Shown here: positions 1 to 11,425 of the stretch, piece by piece
Position numbering within the stretch: position 1 is the first letter of the stretch
Layout of the letters: each line of letters opens with the position of its first letter
Source of the DNA: Rhodococcus wratislaviensis
GTDB taxonomy: Bacteria > Actinomycetota > Actinomycetes > Mycobacteriales > Mycobacteriaceae
Reading direction: 5' to 3'
NCBI RefSeq assembly: GCF_900455735.1
Contig: NZ_UAUI01000024.1
Coordinates: forward strand, 282,501 to 346,500
Length of the DNA: 64,000 nt
Position numbers and translations under genes: made by a program
The notes under the pieces: model-generated
What the model saw: the letters and a program-made list of their open reading frames with translations, nothing else
Told to the model about the DNA's origin: nothing
Database searches by the model: none

Positions 1-2708
<2,708 letters not shown>

Positions 2709-2836
2709 GAAGCTACGCGTCCACTGTGCAGTATCTGAAACAACACACACGTTTCAGAACAGAAGAAAGAAGAACACCACCAACAACACTGGTTGTTGTG
2801 TGTCTTCGCTGATGTTCCGTGTGACAGTTTCATAGA

Positions 2837-2953
2837 GTTACGGCGGCCATAGCGGAGGGGAAACGCCCGGTCCCATTCCGAACCCGGAAGCTAAGCCCTC
2901 CAGCGCCGATGGTACTGCACCCGACAGGGTGTGGGAGAGTAGGACACCGCCGA
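2837..2953 (+). rRNA. rrf: 5S ribosomal RNA
   Basis: A 117-nt segment starts GTTACGGCGGCCATAGCGG and ends in GGACACCGCCGAAC, whose ends pair to form helix I. The internal CCCGGTCCCATTCCGAACCC is the conserved 5S loop B/C region. It follows the 23S gene by about 130 nt, the usual 23S-5S spacing, and is followed 10 nt later by the operon terminator. Confidence 0.97.
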
Positions 2954-2963
2954 ACATCCGTTA

Positions 2964-2998
2964 CCGAAAGCCCCCCAACCTTGTTGGGGGGCTTTCGG
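2964..2998 (+). terminator. rRNA operon terminator
   Basis: A perfect 15-bp stem (2964-2978 pairs with 2984-2998, arm CCGAAAGCCCCCCAA) encloses a 5-nt loop ten bases after the 5S gene. It lacks a long T-tract, which is common in actinobacteria. Confidence 0.93.
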
Positions 2999-3618
2999 CA
3001 TTCCTAGGCACGAACACCCGTGCCGCACATGCCTTTTCGCCCCGGCGCACCGCCGGCAGACGGTCAATCGGTCGGTCGATTCCGGCAGCCACCGCCAATC
3101 GCGTGAAGTCATGCCGACGCGTCGCGTGCACGAACCGGTACAGAGTGCCGGCGGAGGCTGCGTTGCTGGATTGCTCATCGGGGTAGGCGCTGGCCATGGC
3201 CGAACGGAAGGCGTCGCGGGTCGCGTCGACGACTTGAAGGTCACTCATCTCTTCCCAGCCGACGCGAACCGCTGGGCCAGGCAGACTTCCTGCGCCGGCG
3301 AGGCTACGGGGAGTCCCGCAACTTCAGGCACCGGCTTCACCCGACGCCGCTACGAGCGGCGGCGCACCAGCGGCACGCGCATCCGCGCACTTCGAGTAGT
3401 ACGCACTGGTGCCGCAGCCTCCGGACCCCCGCACTCCACGATGAAACCGGGCGCGGCACTCGGCGGAACGGGGCTTGGTACTCGGCGGACCGCGCCGAGC
3501 GCGGCCCGGATGGCGCTCCACTGCGACGGCAGCTGAGTCGTCTCCCTCGGCACCGTCATCGAGGCGACTCGGGTGAAACGGGCATATCGGGAGTGGTGGC
3601 TGCGCCTAGACTCCGAAG
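2999..3618. other. Region without a supported gene
   Basis: About 620 bases separate the rRNA terminator from the next convincing gene. A minus-strand frame at 2961-3248 (95 aa, ATG with a weak GGGAAG upstream) and another at 3350-3643 are open. Neither has a recognisable domain, the first runs into the rRNA terminator, and the protein composition (Arg/Ala/Pro-rich) looks like G+C-driven open frame or decayed coding sequence. The second contains a short PGFIVECGGPE segment that could be a gene remnant, but I cannot name a family with confidence. Confidence 0.4.
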
Positions 3619-4014
3619 ATGGTGCGCAACGCGAAGGCTGCACGTCAGCAGCCCACCGATCAGCGTTCGGCGTTCGACAGGTTCGTCGAGCAGATCGAAC
3701 TCCGGGTCAGCCAGGCGCCGTTCTTCGGGATCTGTGCGGGAGTCGTCGCGCTGTGGGTCGTCAGCATCCCGCTCTGGAAGGACCTCCACGAGTGGCAGAT
3801 CGCCATCCACACCGCCGGTGCCGTCTTCACGTTGCTTCTCGTGGTTCTGCTCGAGAATGCCAGCCGCCGCGCCACGGAGGCTCTGCAGGAGAAACTGAAT
3901 GTCATCGCCGAGGCGCTCGCCGCCCTGCTCGATTCCTCCGCCCAGGACAACCCGGAGCTGAAGAAGGCAGAGGAGAAGTTGCGGGAGGCCGTCGGGCTCG
4001 AAGACCGGCATTAG
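3619..4014 (+). CDS. Low-affinity iron permease family membrane protein
   Basis: This 131-aa protein has a basic N-terminus, two hydrophobic helices (about residues 36-55 and 62-82) and an amphipathic acidic C-terminal helix rich in Glu/Lys/Ala. This layout matches the small bacterial proteins assigned to the low-affinity iron permease family (Pfam Iron_permease). The bacterial members are short and have not been shown to transport iron, so the name describes the family rather than a function. The ATG has only a poor Shine-Dalgarno sequence. The gene stands alone on the plus strand, 81 bases before gabD2, from which it is separated by two inverted repeats. Confidence 0.72.
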   Translation: MVRNAKAARQQPTDQRSAFDRFVEQIELRVSQAPFFGICAGVVALWVVSIPLWKDLHEWQIAIHTAGAVFTLLLVVLLENASRRATEALQEKLNVIAEALAALLDSSAQDNPELKKAEEKLREAVGLEDRH

Positions 4015-4031
4015 CCCATCCACCCCTGTGA

Positions 4032-4086
4032 CTTGGCACACCAAGCAGGTAAGTTATGTGTAACCGCAAAAACTACTAACCAGTAG
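4032..4086 (+). promoter_or_regulatory. Two inverted repeats upstream of gabD2
   Basis: CTTGG-CACA-CCAAG (4032-4045) and CTACT-AACC-AGTAG (4073-4086) are both perfect 5-bp inverted repeats with 4-nt spacers. They lie 10-64 bases upstream of the gabD2 start. The second nearly abuts the ribosome-binding site, a position suited to repressor binding. The regulator is unknown. Confidence 0.45.
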
Positions 4087-4095
4087 GGGTACGAA

Positions 4096-5649
4096 ATGCC
4101 TGTTCCGACCGCCGCCACGTTCGCGCGGCTCGCCGACCTCATCGCCATCCCGGATGCGGCGGATCGCCCGACGCGGTCCGTCGTCGAGGCGTTCACGGGT
4201 AAGGAACTGGCCACCGTCCCGGTCGGTACCGCTCAGGACGCCAAGGACGCGATCGCACGCGCCCGGGTGGCGCAGAAGGAATGGGCCAAGCGTCCCGTCA
4301 CCGAACGCGCCGCGATCTTCCACCGGTACCGCGACCTGGTGCTCGAGAACCGCGACGCCCTGATGGACATGGCTCAGGCCGAGACGGGCAAGTCCCGCGC
4401 CGCCGCGCAGGAGGAGATCCTCGACATCTCGATGACCGCCCGCCACTACGCGCGCGTCGCCCCCAAGCTGCTGCGTCCCCGCCGCATGTCCGGCATGTTG
4501 CCCGGTCTCACCAAGACGGTCGTGCGGTACCAGCCGAAGGGCGTCGTCGGCGTCATCTCGCCGTGGAACTACCCCATGACCCTCGCGGTGTCCGACGCCG
4601 TGGCCGCGCTCCTCGCCGGCAACGCCGTTGTCCTCAAGCCCGACAGCCAGACCCCGTACTGCGCGCTGGCCTGCGTCGACCTGCTGTACCAGGCGGGGCT
4701 GCCGCGCGACCTGTTCGCCGTCGTCCCCGGACCGGGCTCGGTGGTCGGCACCGCCCTCGTCGAGAACACCGAGTACCTGATGTTCACCGGGTCCTCGGCC
4801 ACGGGTCAGCTCCTCGCCGAGCAGGCCGGTCGCCGTCTCATCGGCTTCTCCGCCGAACTCGGCGGCAAGAACCCGATGATCGTCACCGCAGGCGCGAACC
4901 TCCGTGAGGTCACCGACGCCGCCGTCCGCGCCTGCTACTCCAACTCCGGGCAGCTGTGCATCTCGATCGAGCGGATCTACGTCGAGGAGTCCATCGCACC
5001 CGAATTCACCCGGATGTTCGGGGAACGCGTCCGCAACATGAAGCTCGGCGCCGGCTACGACTTCGGCATCGAAATGGGCAGTCTCGTCTCCGAGGCGCAG
5101 GTCAAGGCCGTGTCCAGCCACGTCGACGACGCCGTCGTCAAGGGCGCCACCGTGGTCGCCGGCGGCAAGGCGCGCCCCGACCTCGGACCCCTGTTCTACG
5201 AGCCGACCGTTCTGACCGGTGTCCCCGAGGACGCCGAGTGCTACCGCGACGAGACGTTCGGACCGCTGGTCTCGATCTACCCCGTCGCCGACGTGGACGA
5301 GGCGATCGAACGCGCCAACGACACGGAGTACGGCCTGAACGCCAGCGTGTGGGCGGGAACCAAGGCGGAGGGCGAGGCCATCGCCGCACGGATCCACGCC
5401 GGAACCGTCAACGTCGACGAGGGTTACGCCCCGGCCTGGGGCAGCACCGGTGCGCCGATGGGCGGCATGGGAGTGTCCGGTGTCGGGCGCCGCCACGGCG
5501 ACGACGGGCTCCTCAAGTACACCGAACCGCAGACCATCGCCACCACCCGCATCCTCAACCTCGGCGGTCCGCGGGGACTGTCACCGAAGGTGTGGGCCAA
5601 GATCATGCCGCCTTTCGTGAAGGCGCTGCAGTGGATTCCGGGCCGCTAG
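4096..5649 (+). CDS. gabD2: Succinic semialdehyde dehydrogenase (NADP+)
   Basis: This 517-aa aldehyde dehydrogenase resembles mycobacterial GabD2 along its whole length (that protein is 518 aa). It would oxidise succinic semialdehyde to succinate in the cytoplasm, feeding GABA or the 2-oxoglutarate decarboxylase bypass into the TCA cycle. The ALDH hallmarks are present: SPWNYP cofactor segment, FTGSSATG glycine motif, general base Glu254 in ELGGKNP, and catalytic Cys288 in GQLCIS. The ATG at 4096 has AGGGG seven bases upstream. The next gene starts two bases after the stop, so the two are probably co-transcribed. Substrate assignment is by resemblance. Confidence 0.9.
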   Translation: MPVPTAATFARLADLIAIPDAADRPTRSVVEAFTGKELATVPVGTAQDAKDAIARARVAQKEWAKRPVTERAAIFHRYRDLVLENRDALMDMAQAETGKSRAAAQEEILDISMTARHYARVAPKLLRPRRMSGMLPGLTKTVVRYQPKGVVGVISPWNYPMTLAVSDAVAALLAGNAVVLKPDSQTPYCALACVDLLYQAGLPRDLFAVVPGPGSVVGTALVENTEYLMFTGSSATGQLLAEQAGRRLIGFSAELGGKNPMIVTAGANLREVTDAAVRACYSNSGQLCISIERIYVEESIAPEFTRMFGERVRNMKLGAGYDFGIEMGSLVSEAQVKAVSSHVDDAVVKGATVVAGGKARPDLGPLFYEPTVLTGVPEDAECYRDETFGPLVSIYPVADVDEAIERANDTEYGLNASVWAGTKAEGEAIAARIHAGTVNVDEGYAPAWGSTGAPMGGMGVSGVGRRHGDDGLLKYTEPQTIATTRILNLGGPRGLSPKVWAKIMPPFVKALQWIPGR

Positions 5650-5651
5650 AC

Positions 5652-6095
5652 GTGGACCGCGCGAGCATCCTGATCGACGTCCCGCCCGGCACGGTGTGGG
5701 ACGTGGTGACCGACATGGAGGGCATGGGCCGGTTCAGCCCCGAGAACACCGGAGCGCGCTGGACGTCGGGCACGCCCGCGACGGTGGGGGCGCGGTTCGT
5801 CGGCGCCAACCGGCACGGACCGGTCCGCTGGAAGACGCACTGCACCGTCGTGGATGTGATTTCGGAACAAAAGTTTTCGTTCGAGGCGGACGAGCCGAAG
5901 GCGCGCTGGACGTATCACCTCGAACCCTCCGGTTCCGGCACGCTCGTCACCGAGACCCGGGAGATCTACGCGACTCCCGTGTGGTGGGTGCGGCTGGTGC
6001 AGAAGTCGAAGGTGCTGGGCAGCGACCGCGACCAACTGATGCAGGACGGGATGCGGCAGACCCTCGAGCGCATGAAAGTCGCCCTCGAGAGCTGA
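5652..6095 (+). CDS. SRPBCC (START-like) family protein
   Basis: This protein of about 147 aa begins with the beta-strand typical of SRPBCC/polyketide-cyclase-like proteins (ASILIDVPPGTVWDVVTDME) and ends in the long C-terminal helix that closes the hydrophobic cavity. Members bind hydrophobic ligands, and the ligand here is unknown. A GTG at 5652, two bases after the gabD2 stop, gives the family-typical N-terminus. A GTG at 5631, inside gabD2 and with a better GAAGG ribosome-binding site, would add seven residues. The tight spacing implies co-transcription with gabD2. Confidence 0.75.
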   Translation: MDRASILIDVPPGTVWDVVTDMEGMGRFSPENTGARWTSGTPATVGARFVGANRHGPVRWKTHCTVVDVISEQKFSFEADEPKARWTYHLEPSGSGTLVTETREIYATPVWWVRLVQKSKVLGSDRDQLMQDGMRQTLERMKVALES

Positions 6096-6099
6096 TTTT

Positions 6100-6134
6100 C
6101 CACCCAGGGGTGCCGATTCTTCACCCTAGGGTGG
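6100..6134. promoter_or_regulatory. Tandem CACCC..GGGTG palindromes
   Basis: Two similar dyads, CCACCCAGGGGTG (6100-6112) and CACCCTAGGGTG (perfect 12-mer, 6122-6133), lie about two helical turns apart. They sit between the SRPBCC gene and the alpha/beta hydrolase gene, 64-98 bases before the latter's start. They look like a tandem operator. No cognate regulator is adjacent. Confidence 0.4.
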
Positions 6135-6197
6135 CTGTCGCCGCCGCGCGCAGGGCCCGAGACTGAACGGTGTCCACACCTCTCGGAGGCGTCTCCC

Positions 6198-7142
6198 ATG
6201 AATCCTCGGCCGACACCCGTCGAAGCTGGTCGGTCGTGCCCTGACGTCCGCCGTGAGGACGTATGGTTCTCCTCGCGGGGACAGCGCTGCGCCGCGTGGC
6301 TGTACCGGCGCCATTCCGAAACCCACACGGCAGCACCCTGTGTGGTGCTAGCGCACGGCTGGAGCGGGGTACGCGAACAGAGACTCGACGCGTTCGCGGA
6401 ACGGTTCGCGGCCGCCGGAGTCACGGCGCTGGTGTTCGACTACCGCTACTTCGGCGCCAGCGAGGGCGAACCCCGCCAACTGCTCGACATCGACAGCCAA
6501 CTCGACGACTGGGACAGCGCCGTCGCGTTCGTGCGCAGCCGTCCGGACATCGACCCCAGCCGGGTCGCGCTCTGGGGAACGTCACTGTCCGGCGGACTCG
6601 TCCTGACGGCGGCGGCGCGGGACCGGCGGGTGGCCGCGGTCGTGTCGCAGGTTCCGTACGTCGACGGTCTGACGAACCTTCCCCGACTCGGCATTGCCGG
6701 GCTCGGTCGCATGGCGGTCGCCTACCTGCGGGACCGGTATGCCCAGCTGCGGCACCGGCCGCCGTACATGTTCCCCGTCGTCGGGCCACCGGGCTCGTTC
6801 GCGGCCATGACCACACCCGACGCGGAGGCGGGATACCACGGGATGGATCCGCCCGATTCGACGTGGCGCAACGAAACACCGGGGCGGGTGGCGTTGCAGG
6901 CGGCGCTGTACCGGCCGACGAGGACGGTCGCGAAGATCGCCTGCCCCGTCTACTTCGCCATCGCCGACCACGACGTCGTCACGTTCACCCGCACCGCGCA
7001 GAAGGCCGCGGCCAAGACCCCGGGCGCCGAGGTGCACGTGTACCCGGGCGGTCATTTCGACCCCTACTTCGGCGAGCTCTTCGAGCGGGTGGTCGCGGAC
7101 GAGACCGACTTCCTCGTCCGCCGTCTCCGTCCACCGCCCTAG
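6198..7142 (+). CDS. Alpha/beta hydrolase
   Basis: This 314-aa protein has the alpha/beta-hydrolase core: an HGWSG oxyanion segment, nucleophile Ser129 in WGTSLSGG, a late acid in IADHD, and the catalytic His in PGGHFDPYFGE. The family includes esterases, dienelactone-hydrolase-like and thioesterase-like enzymes, and the substrate cannot be read from sequence. The ATG has GGAGG eight bases upstream. Its stop overlaps by four bases the end of the convergent acyl-CoA ligase gene. Confidence 0.85.
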   Translation: MNPRPTPVEAGRSCPDVRREDVWFSSRGQRCAAWLYRRHSETHTAAPCVVLAHGWSGVREQRLDAFAERFAAAGVTALVFDYRYFGASEGEPRQLLDIDSQLDDWDSAVAFVRSRPDIDPSRVALWGTSLSGGLVLTAAARDRRVAAVVSQVPYVDGLTNLPRLGIAGLGRMAVAYLRDRYAQLRHRPPYMFPVVGPPGSFAAMTTPDAEAGYHGMDPPDSTWRNETPGRVALQAALYRPTRTVAKIACPVYFAIADHDVVTFTRTAQKAAAKTPGAEVHVYPGGHFDPYFGELFERVVADETDFLVRRLRPPP

Positions 7143-8698
7143 CTACTCACCGCGCCGAACTGTTCGCGCAGAACACCTTTGACAACCTTGCCGCTGGCGT
7201 TGCGGGGCAGTTGGGGAAGGACCTCGACGAACTTGGGCCGCTTGTAGCGGGCGACCCGGCCGTCGAGCCAGTCCGCGAGGGCATCGACCTCGAGCGCCGC
7301 CCCGGCCCGCGGGACGACGACCGCGACAGGAACCTCACCCCAGCGCTCGTCGGGCCGCCCGATCACGGCGACGTCCAGGATGTCCGGGTGGGTGGCCAGG
7401 GCATTCTCGACCTCGGCGCAGTAGATGTTCTCCCCACCCGAGATGATCATGTCCTTCTTGCGGTCCACCACGTACACGAACCCGTCCGAGTCCACCCGCA
7501 CGAGGTCGCCGGAGTGGAACCAGCCGCCGTCGAACGCGTCCGCGGTGGCCTCGGGGTTCCGCCAGTACCCCTCCATGAGTCCCGGCCCACGGTAGACGAT
7601 CTCACCGATCTCGCCCTGCGCCACGTCGTTCATCGCCTCGTCGACCACGCGCATCGCCACGGTGTCGATCGGTTTCCCGACCGACCCGATCTTGCGCACG
7701 GCGTCCTTGCCGTCGAGCATGCACGTCACCGGGGACATCTCGGTCTGCCCGAAGAAGGCGACGATCGCGGCGTCGGGGAAGGCGCTGTACAAGCGGTCGA
7801 GGAGTGTCGGGGTGGCGGGCGCGGCTCCCCAGCCCAGCACTCGCAGGGCCAGATCCCGCCCCTCGGGGCCGGCGTCGTCGAGGATGGCCTGCCACTGGGT
7901 GGGCACCATGAACACGCTGGTCACACGCTCACGCTCGAGCGTGTCGAGTAGCTCGGTCGCATCGAACGCACCGGTCGGGTGGATCACGATGGTGGCGCCG
8001 ATCAGCAGGAACGGCCCGACGCTGCCGAGGGCTGCGATGTGGAACAGCGGGGACGAGACCAGGTTGACCTCGGACTCGGTGTCGAACAGTCGCCATCCCC
8101 GGATGAGGGTCAGCGCCTGCGCCTGCAGATTGAGGTGCGACAGCACCGCGCCCTTCGGACGCCCGGTGGTGCCGGACGTGTACATGATGGCGGCGGGGGA
8201 GTCTTCCGCCACGTCCGCGATCGGGACGTCGGGATCGGCTGCGCGCACCTGCGTCTCGAGCGAGACGTCGTCGGAGGCGTCGCCGACCACGAGAACCGGC
8301 ACGCTGTCGTCGACCTCCGCGGCGAGACCGGTGAGTGAATCCTCGACGACCACGACGGTGGCGTCGCTGTCGGCGACGATGAACCGCACCTCGCCGGGGC
8401 TGAGCCGGAAATTCACCGGGACCGCGATCGCACCCAGGCGAGTCGCGGCCAGCATCACCTCGAGGAACTCGGGGCGGTTGGTCAGCAGCAGCACGATGCG
8501 GTCGCCACGGCCGACACCGCGGGCGGCGAGGACCGCCGCGGTCCGCGCGCTGCGGTCCTCGAGCTCACGCCAGGTGGTCGAGGTGCCCCGGAACCGGAGC
8601 GCCACGGCATCGGGTTTCGCGAAGGCGTGCCGGGCAACATGATTGGCCCAGTGGATGCGCCGGGCGGCGAAGGGCTGAGCGTTCGTCGTCGCTGTCAT
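7139..8698 (-). CDS. Fatty-acid/acyl-CoA ligase (FadD family)
   Basis: This 519-aa adenylate-forming enzyme would activate a carboxylic acid to its CoA thioester via an acyl-AMP. It carries the P-loop YTSGTTGRPKG (residues 173-183), the FFGQTE motif, the HSGDL segment, the hinge VDRKKDMIISGGENIYCAEVE region, and adenylation Lys504 in NASGKVVKG. It resembles mycobacterial FadD5. It is the last gene of a three-gene minus-strand operon (quinone oxidoreductase, crotonase, ligase), starting 11 bases after the crotonase stop with GAGGA nine bases upstream. The chain length of the substrate is unknown. Confidence 0.88.
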   Translation of the reverse strand: MTATTNAQPFAARRIHWANHVARHAFAKPDAVALRFRGTSTTWRELEDRSARTAAVLAARGVGRGDRIVLLLTNRPEFLEVMLAATRLGAIAVPVNFRLSPGEVRFIVADSDATVVVVEDSLTGLAAEVDDSVPVLVVGDASDDVSLETQVRAADPDVPIADVAEDSPAAIMYTSGTTGRPKGAVLSHLNLQAQALTLIRGWRLFDTESEVNLVSSPLFHIAALGSVGPFLLIGATIVIHPTGAFDATELLDTLERERVTSVFMVPTQWQAILDDAGPEGRDLALRVLGWGAAPATPTLLDRLYSAFPDAAIVAFFGQTEMSPVTCMLDGKDAVRKIGSVGKPIDTVAMRVVDEAMNDVAQGEIGEIVYRGPGLMEGYWRNPEATADAFDGGWFHSGDLVRVDSDGFVYVVDRKKDMIISGGENIYCAEVENALATHPDILDVAVIGRPDERWGEVPVAVVVPRAGAALEVDALADWLDGRVARYKRPKFVEVLPQLPRNASGKVVKGVLREQFGAVSS

Positions 8699-8709
8699 CG
8701 GGGATGTCC

Positions 8710-9492
8710 TCAGCCGTGGCCGAACACGGCCGGTCGCTTCTCCAGGAACGCCGCGACGCCCTCCCGGAAGTCGGGGGCGGCGAGGAGGTCGAGCTGACCC
8801 GTGCGCTCGCGGGCGAACGCGTTGTCGAGTTCGACGAGGGTGGCGTCGTTGACCGCGTCCTTGGTGAAGTGGAACGCCTCCGACGGTCCGTCGGCGAGAC
8901 GTCGCGCGAGGGCGTCGACGGTCGCGGCGAACTCGTCGTCGGGGTACACGTCGGCGATCAATCCGGCCGCGAGAGCCTCACGTGCAGGCAGTCGTTCGGC
9001 CAGAAGTGCCATCTTCAGTGCGCGGGCGCGGCCGATCGACGCGGCCACGAGTGCGGTGGCACCACCGTCCGGCATCAGGCCGACCTTCGTGAACGCGAGC
9101 AGGAAATAGCTCGACTCGGTGGCGATCGTGAGATCGCAGGCCAGGGCGAGGGAGACGCCGACGCCGGCGGCGGGACCGTTGACCGCGCCGATCACGGGCC
9201 GGGGGAACGTGCGAATCGTGGCCGCCGTCCGGTTTGCGGCGTCGATCGTCGCGGCCGACGGCGGACCGGACGTCGTCTCGCCACCCAGGTCCGCGCCCGT
9301 GCAGAACGCGCGGCCGGCGCCGGTGAGGACGGCGGCCCGGACCTCCGCGTCGCCCGCATGCTTGTCGAAAGCATCGCTGACGGCGTCCAGGGTTTCGGTG
9401 GTGACCGCGTTCATGCGAGCGGGACGGTCGAGGGTGACGCGGAGGACGCCGTCGTCGACGGTCGTGTCCACACCGGGAATGTCGGAGCTCAT
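8710..9492 (-). CDS. Crotonase (enoyl-CoA hydratase/isomerase family)
   Basis: This 260-aa crotonase-fold protein has the oxyanion-hole segments GRAFCTGADL and NGPAAGVGVSLAL. The two glutamates of classical enoyl-CoA hydratase are missing: the GGGCEL position reads GVGVSL and the QPEI position reads FTKV. Instead it has AFTKVGLMPDGG with Asp142, the pattern of PaaG-type and other isomerase-like crotonases. An isomerase role is therefore more likely than simple hydration. It is the middle gene of the operon. The ATG has AAAGGA upstream, and the gaps to its neighbours are 12 and 11 bases. Confidence 0.85.
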   Translation of the reverse strand: MSSDIPGVDTTVDDGVLRVTLDRPARMNAVTTETLDAVSDAFDKHAGDAEVRAAVLTGAGRAFCTGADLGGETTSGPPSAATIDAANRTAATIRTFPRPVIGAVNGPAAGVGVSLALACDLTIATESSYFLLAFTKVGLMPDGGATALVAASIGRARALKMALLAERLPAREALAAGLIADVYPDDEFAATVDALARRLADGPSEAFHFTKDAVNDATLVELDNAFARERTGQLDLLAAPDFREGVAAFLEKRPAVFGHG

Positions 9493-9504
9493 GGGGATCC
9501 TTTG

Positions 9505-10476
9505 TCAGGAAGGGCGGACGGAGAGTGCGATCTTGCCGGTGGCGGACCGGGTTTCGAGCGTCCGCAGTGCGTCGACGGCGTGCTCGAACGAGTAGACGGT
9601 GGGTTCGGTGATTCGAAGTGCCCCGGATTCGACGAGTGGGCTCAGGGCGGCCCACTGCCGGTTCGTGTAGCCGGGGTTGGTGCGCGCGTACTCGCCCCAG
9701 CCCGCGCCGAGTACCGAGATATTTCGCAGGAGAAGGCGATTGACCTTGACGGTGGGGATCTCGCCGCCGGTGAAGCCGAGGACGACGAGTCGCCCGTTGG
9801 GAGCGAGGCTGCGCAGGCTGTCGGTGAAACGGTCGCCGCCGACCGGGTCGAGGATGATGTCGACTCCGCGGCCTCCGGTGAGGTCGCGAACCCGGTCCTT
9901 CCAGCCGTCCACGAGGACGACGTGATCGGCGCGGTTCGCCTTCGCGATGCCGGCCTTCTCCTCGGTGCTGACCACGGCGATCGTCTCGAGCCCCAGCGCG
10001 GCCGCGACCTGCAGTGCGGCCACCCCGACACCGCCCGCGGCCCCGTGCACCAGCACGGTCTCACCGGTGCGGTAGCGGGCCCGCTCGTCGAGGGCGAAGT
10101 GCACGGTCAGGTAGTTCATCAGGAAGCCCGCCCCGGCTTCGAGCGACACCGAATCGGGCAGCGGGAACACCGAGTCCGGCTCCACCGCGACGGTCTGCTG
10201 CCACGCTCCGTCCGACGCGAGGACGGCCACCCGCTGTCCGGCCCGGAGGCCGCTGTCCGCCGGTGCGCTACGGACGACGCCCGCGCCCTCGACTCCGAGC
10301 ACGAACGGCAGTTCGCGGACGATCTGGTAGCTGCCGGTGGTCTGCAGCAGGTCGGGAAACGAGACTCCGGCGGTGTGCAGGTCCACGACGACGAGGCCGG
10401 TTCCGTCGGGTTCGTCGATCTCGGCGAGCTGCACTCCGGCGGGGCCGGACGCGGTGGTCAATTGCTGGGCATACAC
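9505..10476 (-). CDS. Zinc-independent NADPH:quinone oxidoreductase family protein
   Basis: This 323-aa medium-chain dehydrogenase/reductase lacks zinc ligands. It shows the GroES-like N-terminal domain (GVSFPDLLQTTGSYQ, LGVEGAGVV) and the Rossmann motif VHGAAGGVGVAALQVAAALG at about residues 140-160. Such enzymes reduce quinones or alpha,beta-unsaturated carbonyls. As first gene of a crotonase and acyl-CoA ligase operon, it may act as an enoyl reductase on a CoA or carbonyl intermediate. It is divergent from the crotonase gene at 10625, and a candidate operator lies in the shared 148-bp promoter region. Confidence 0.85.
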   Translation of the reverse strand: MYAQQLTTASGPAGVQLAEIDEPDGTGLVVVDLHTAGVSFPDLLQTTGSYQIVRELPFVLGVEGAGVVRSAPADSGLRAGQRVAVLASDGAWQQTVAVEPDSVFPLPDSVSLEAGAGFLMNYLTVHFALDERARYRTGETVLVHGAAGGVGVAALQVAAALGLETIAVVSTEEKAGIAKANRADHVVLVDGWKDRVRDLTGGRGVDIILDPVGGDRFTDSLRSLAPNGRLVVLGFTGGEIPTVKVNRLLLRNISVLGAGWGEYARTNPGYTNRQWAALSPLVESGALRITEPTVYSFEHAVDALRTLETRSATGKIALSVRPS

Positions 10477-10585
10477 GTGGTGATCTCCTCCGTCGGTCCC
10501 TGAATATCCATACCAGACGCAACTGAACGGGCGCTAGATAAATTCGACCATTGACCGTGTCGGTGACGCCGTGGTACTAACTTTA

Positions 10586-10599
10586 ACGAGCGATCAGTA
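10586..10599. promoter_or_regulatory. TetR-type operator candidate, divergent promoter
   Basis: ACGAGCGATCAGTA lies 26 bases before the crotonase GTG in the 148-bp divergent intergenic region. It shares 10 of 14 positions with a site in front of the TetR/crotonase pair at 17717, and is related to two sites near 23.4-23.5 kb. The consensus approaches the palindrome CCGAACGANCGTTCGG. Confidence 0.45.
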
Positions 10600-10624
10600 A
10601 TCATGGCGAGGCGGAGGACGAGAC

Positions 10625-11425
10625 GTGCCAGAACAGACGGAGACGACGGAGGCAGCCGCACTGTGGGAGCGGCGCGGAGGCATCGGCATCATCACGCTGA
10701 ACCGCCCCGAAGCGCTCAATGCGGTGAACGGCGCGTTGTCGACCGCAGTGGGCAATCTGCTCGAGCAGGCCGAGAACGACCCCGACGTACGGGTGGTCGT
10801 CGTGACCGGGTCCGGCCGCGCGTTCTGCGCCGGCGCCGACCTCAAGGCCCTCTCCACGGGCGGGAACATCGCTGCGGAGGGTCACCCCGAATGGGGCTTC
10901 GCCGGATACGCGCAGCACTGGATCAGCAAGCCGACCATCGCCGCTGTCAACGGCTTCGCCCTCGGCGGCGGCACCGAACTGGTGCTCGCCAGTGACCTCG
11001 CTGTCGTGGACGAGGAAGCGAAACTCGGATTACCCGAGGTCAAGCGCGGACTGTTCGCCGCCGCCGGCGGCGTCATCCGCCTGCAGCAGCAGATCCCGAA
11101 GAAGGTCGCGCTGGAGATCGCGCTCACCGGCGAACCGATCACCGCGGCGCAGGGCAAGGAACTGGGCCTGGTCAACCGGGTCGCCCCGGCGGGCACCGCC
11201 CTCGACGTCGCGCTCGAACTCGCCGAGCAGATCGCCGCGAACGCTCCGCTGTCGGTGCGCGAATCGAAGGCCATGATCCACCGCACCGCAACCGAACCCG
11301 ACTGGGGCGACCGGGCATGGGAGGCGAACAACGCCGCCATCGCCACCATCTTCACCAGCGCCGACGCCAAGGAAGGCCCGACGGCCTTCGCCGAGAAGCG
11401 CCAGCCGGTCTGGCAGGGCCGCTGA
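10625..11425 (+). CDS. Enoyl-CoA hydratase
   Basis: This 266-aa crotonase keeps both catalytic glutamates of true hydratases, Glu118 (GGGTELVLASD) and Glu138 (GLPEVKRG). It also has the oxyanion motif GRAFCAGADL, so hydration of a 2-enoyl-CoA in beta-oxidation is the expected reaction. The GTG start has GGAGGACGAG upstream. It opens a plus-strand series with thiolase, 3-hydroxyacyl-CoA dehydrogenase, TetR and acyl-CoA dehydrogenase. A 46-nt palindrome separates it from the thiolase, so it may also form its own transcript. Confidence 0.9.
   Translation: MPEQTETTEAAALWERRGGIGIITLNRPEALNAVNGALSTAVGNLLEQAENDPDVRVVVVTGSGRAFCAGADLKALSTGGNIAAEGHPEWGFAGYAQHWISKPTIAAVNGFALGGGTELVLASDLAVVDEEAKLGLPEVKRGLFAAAGGVIRLQQQIPKKVALEIALTGEPITAAQGKELGLVNRVAPAGTALDVALELAEQIAANAPLSVRESKAMIHRTATEPDWGDRAWEANNAAIATIFTSADAKEGPTAFAEKRQPVWQGR

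Noticed and set aside
2961..3248. 95-aa minus-strand frame after the rRNA operon
   Set aside because: It ends inside the rRNA terminator and has no recognisable domain, so it was not listed as a gene.
4054..5496. 480-aa open frame antisense to gabD2, and similar long antisense frames opposite 8704-10503, 11465-13177 and 27567-28883
   Set aside because: Their composition (Arg/Gly/Asp/Val-rich) mirrors the codons of the well-supported genes on the other strand. High G+C keeps such frames open, and no domain or ribosome-binding site supports them.
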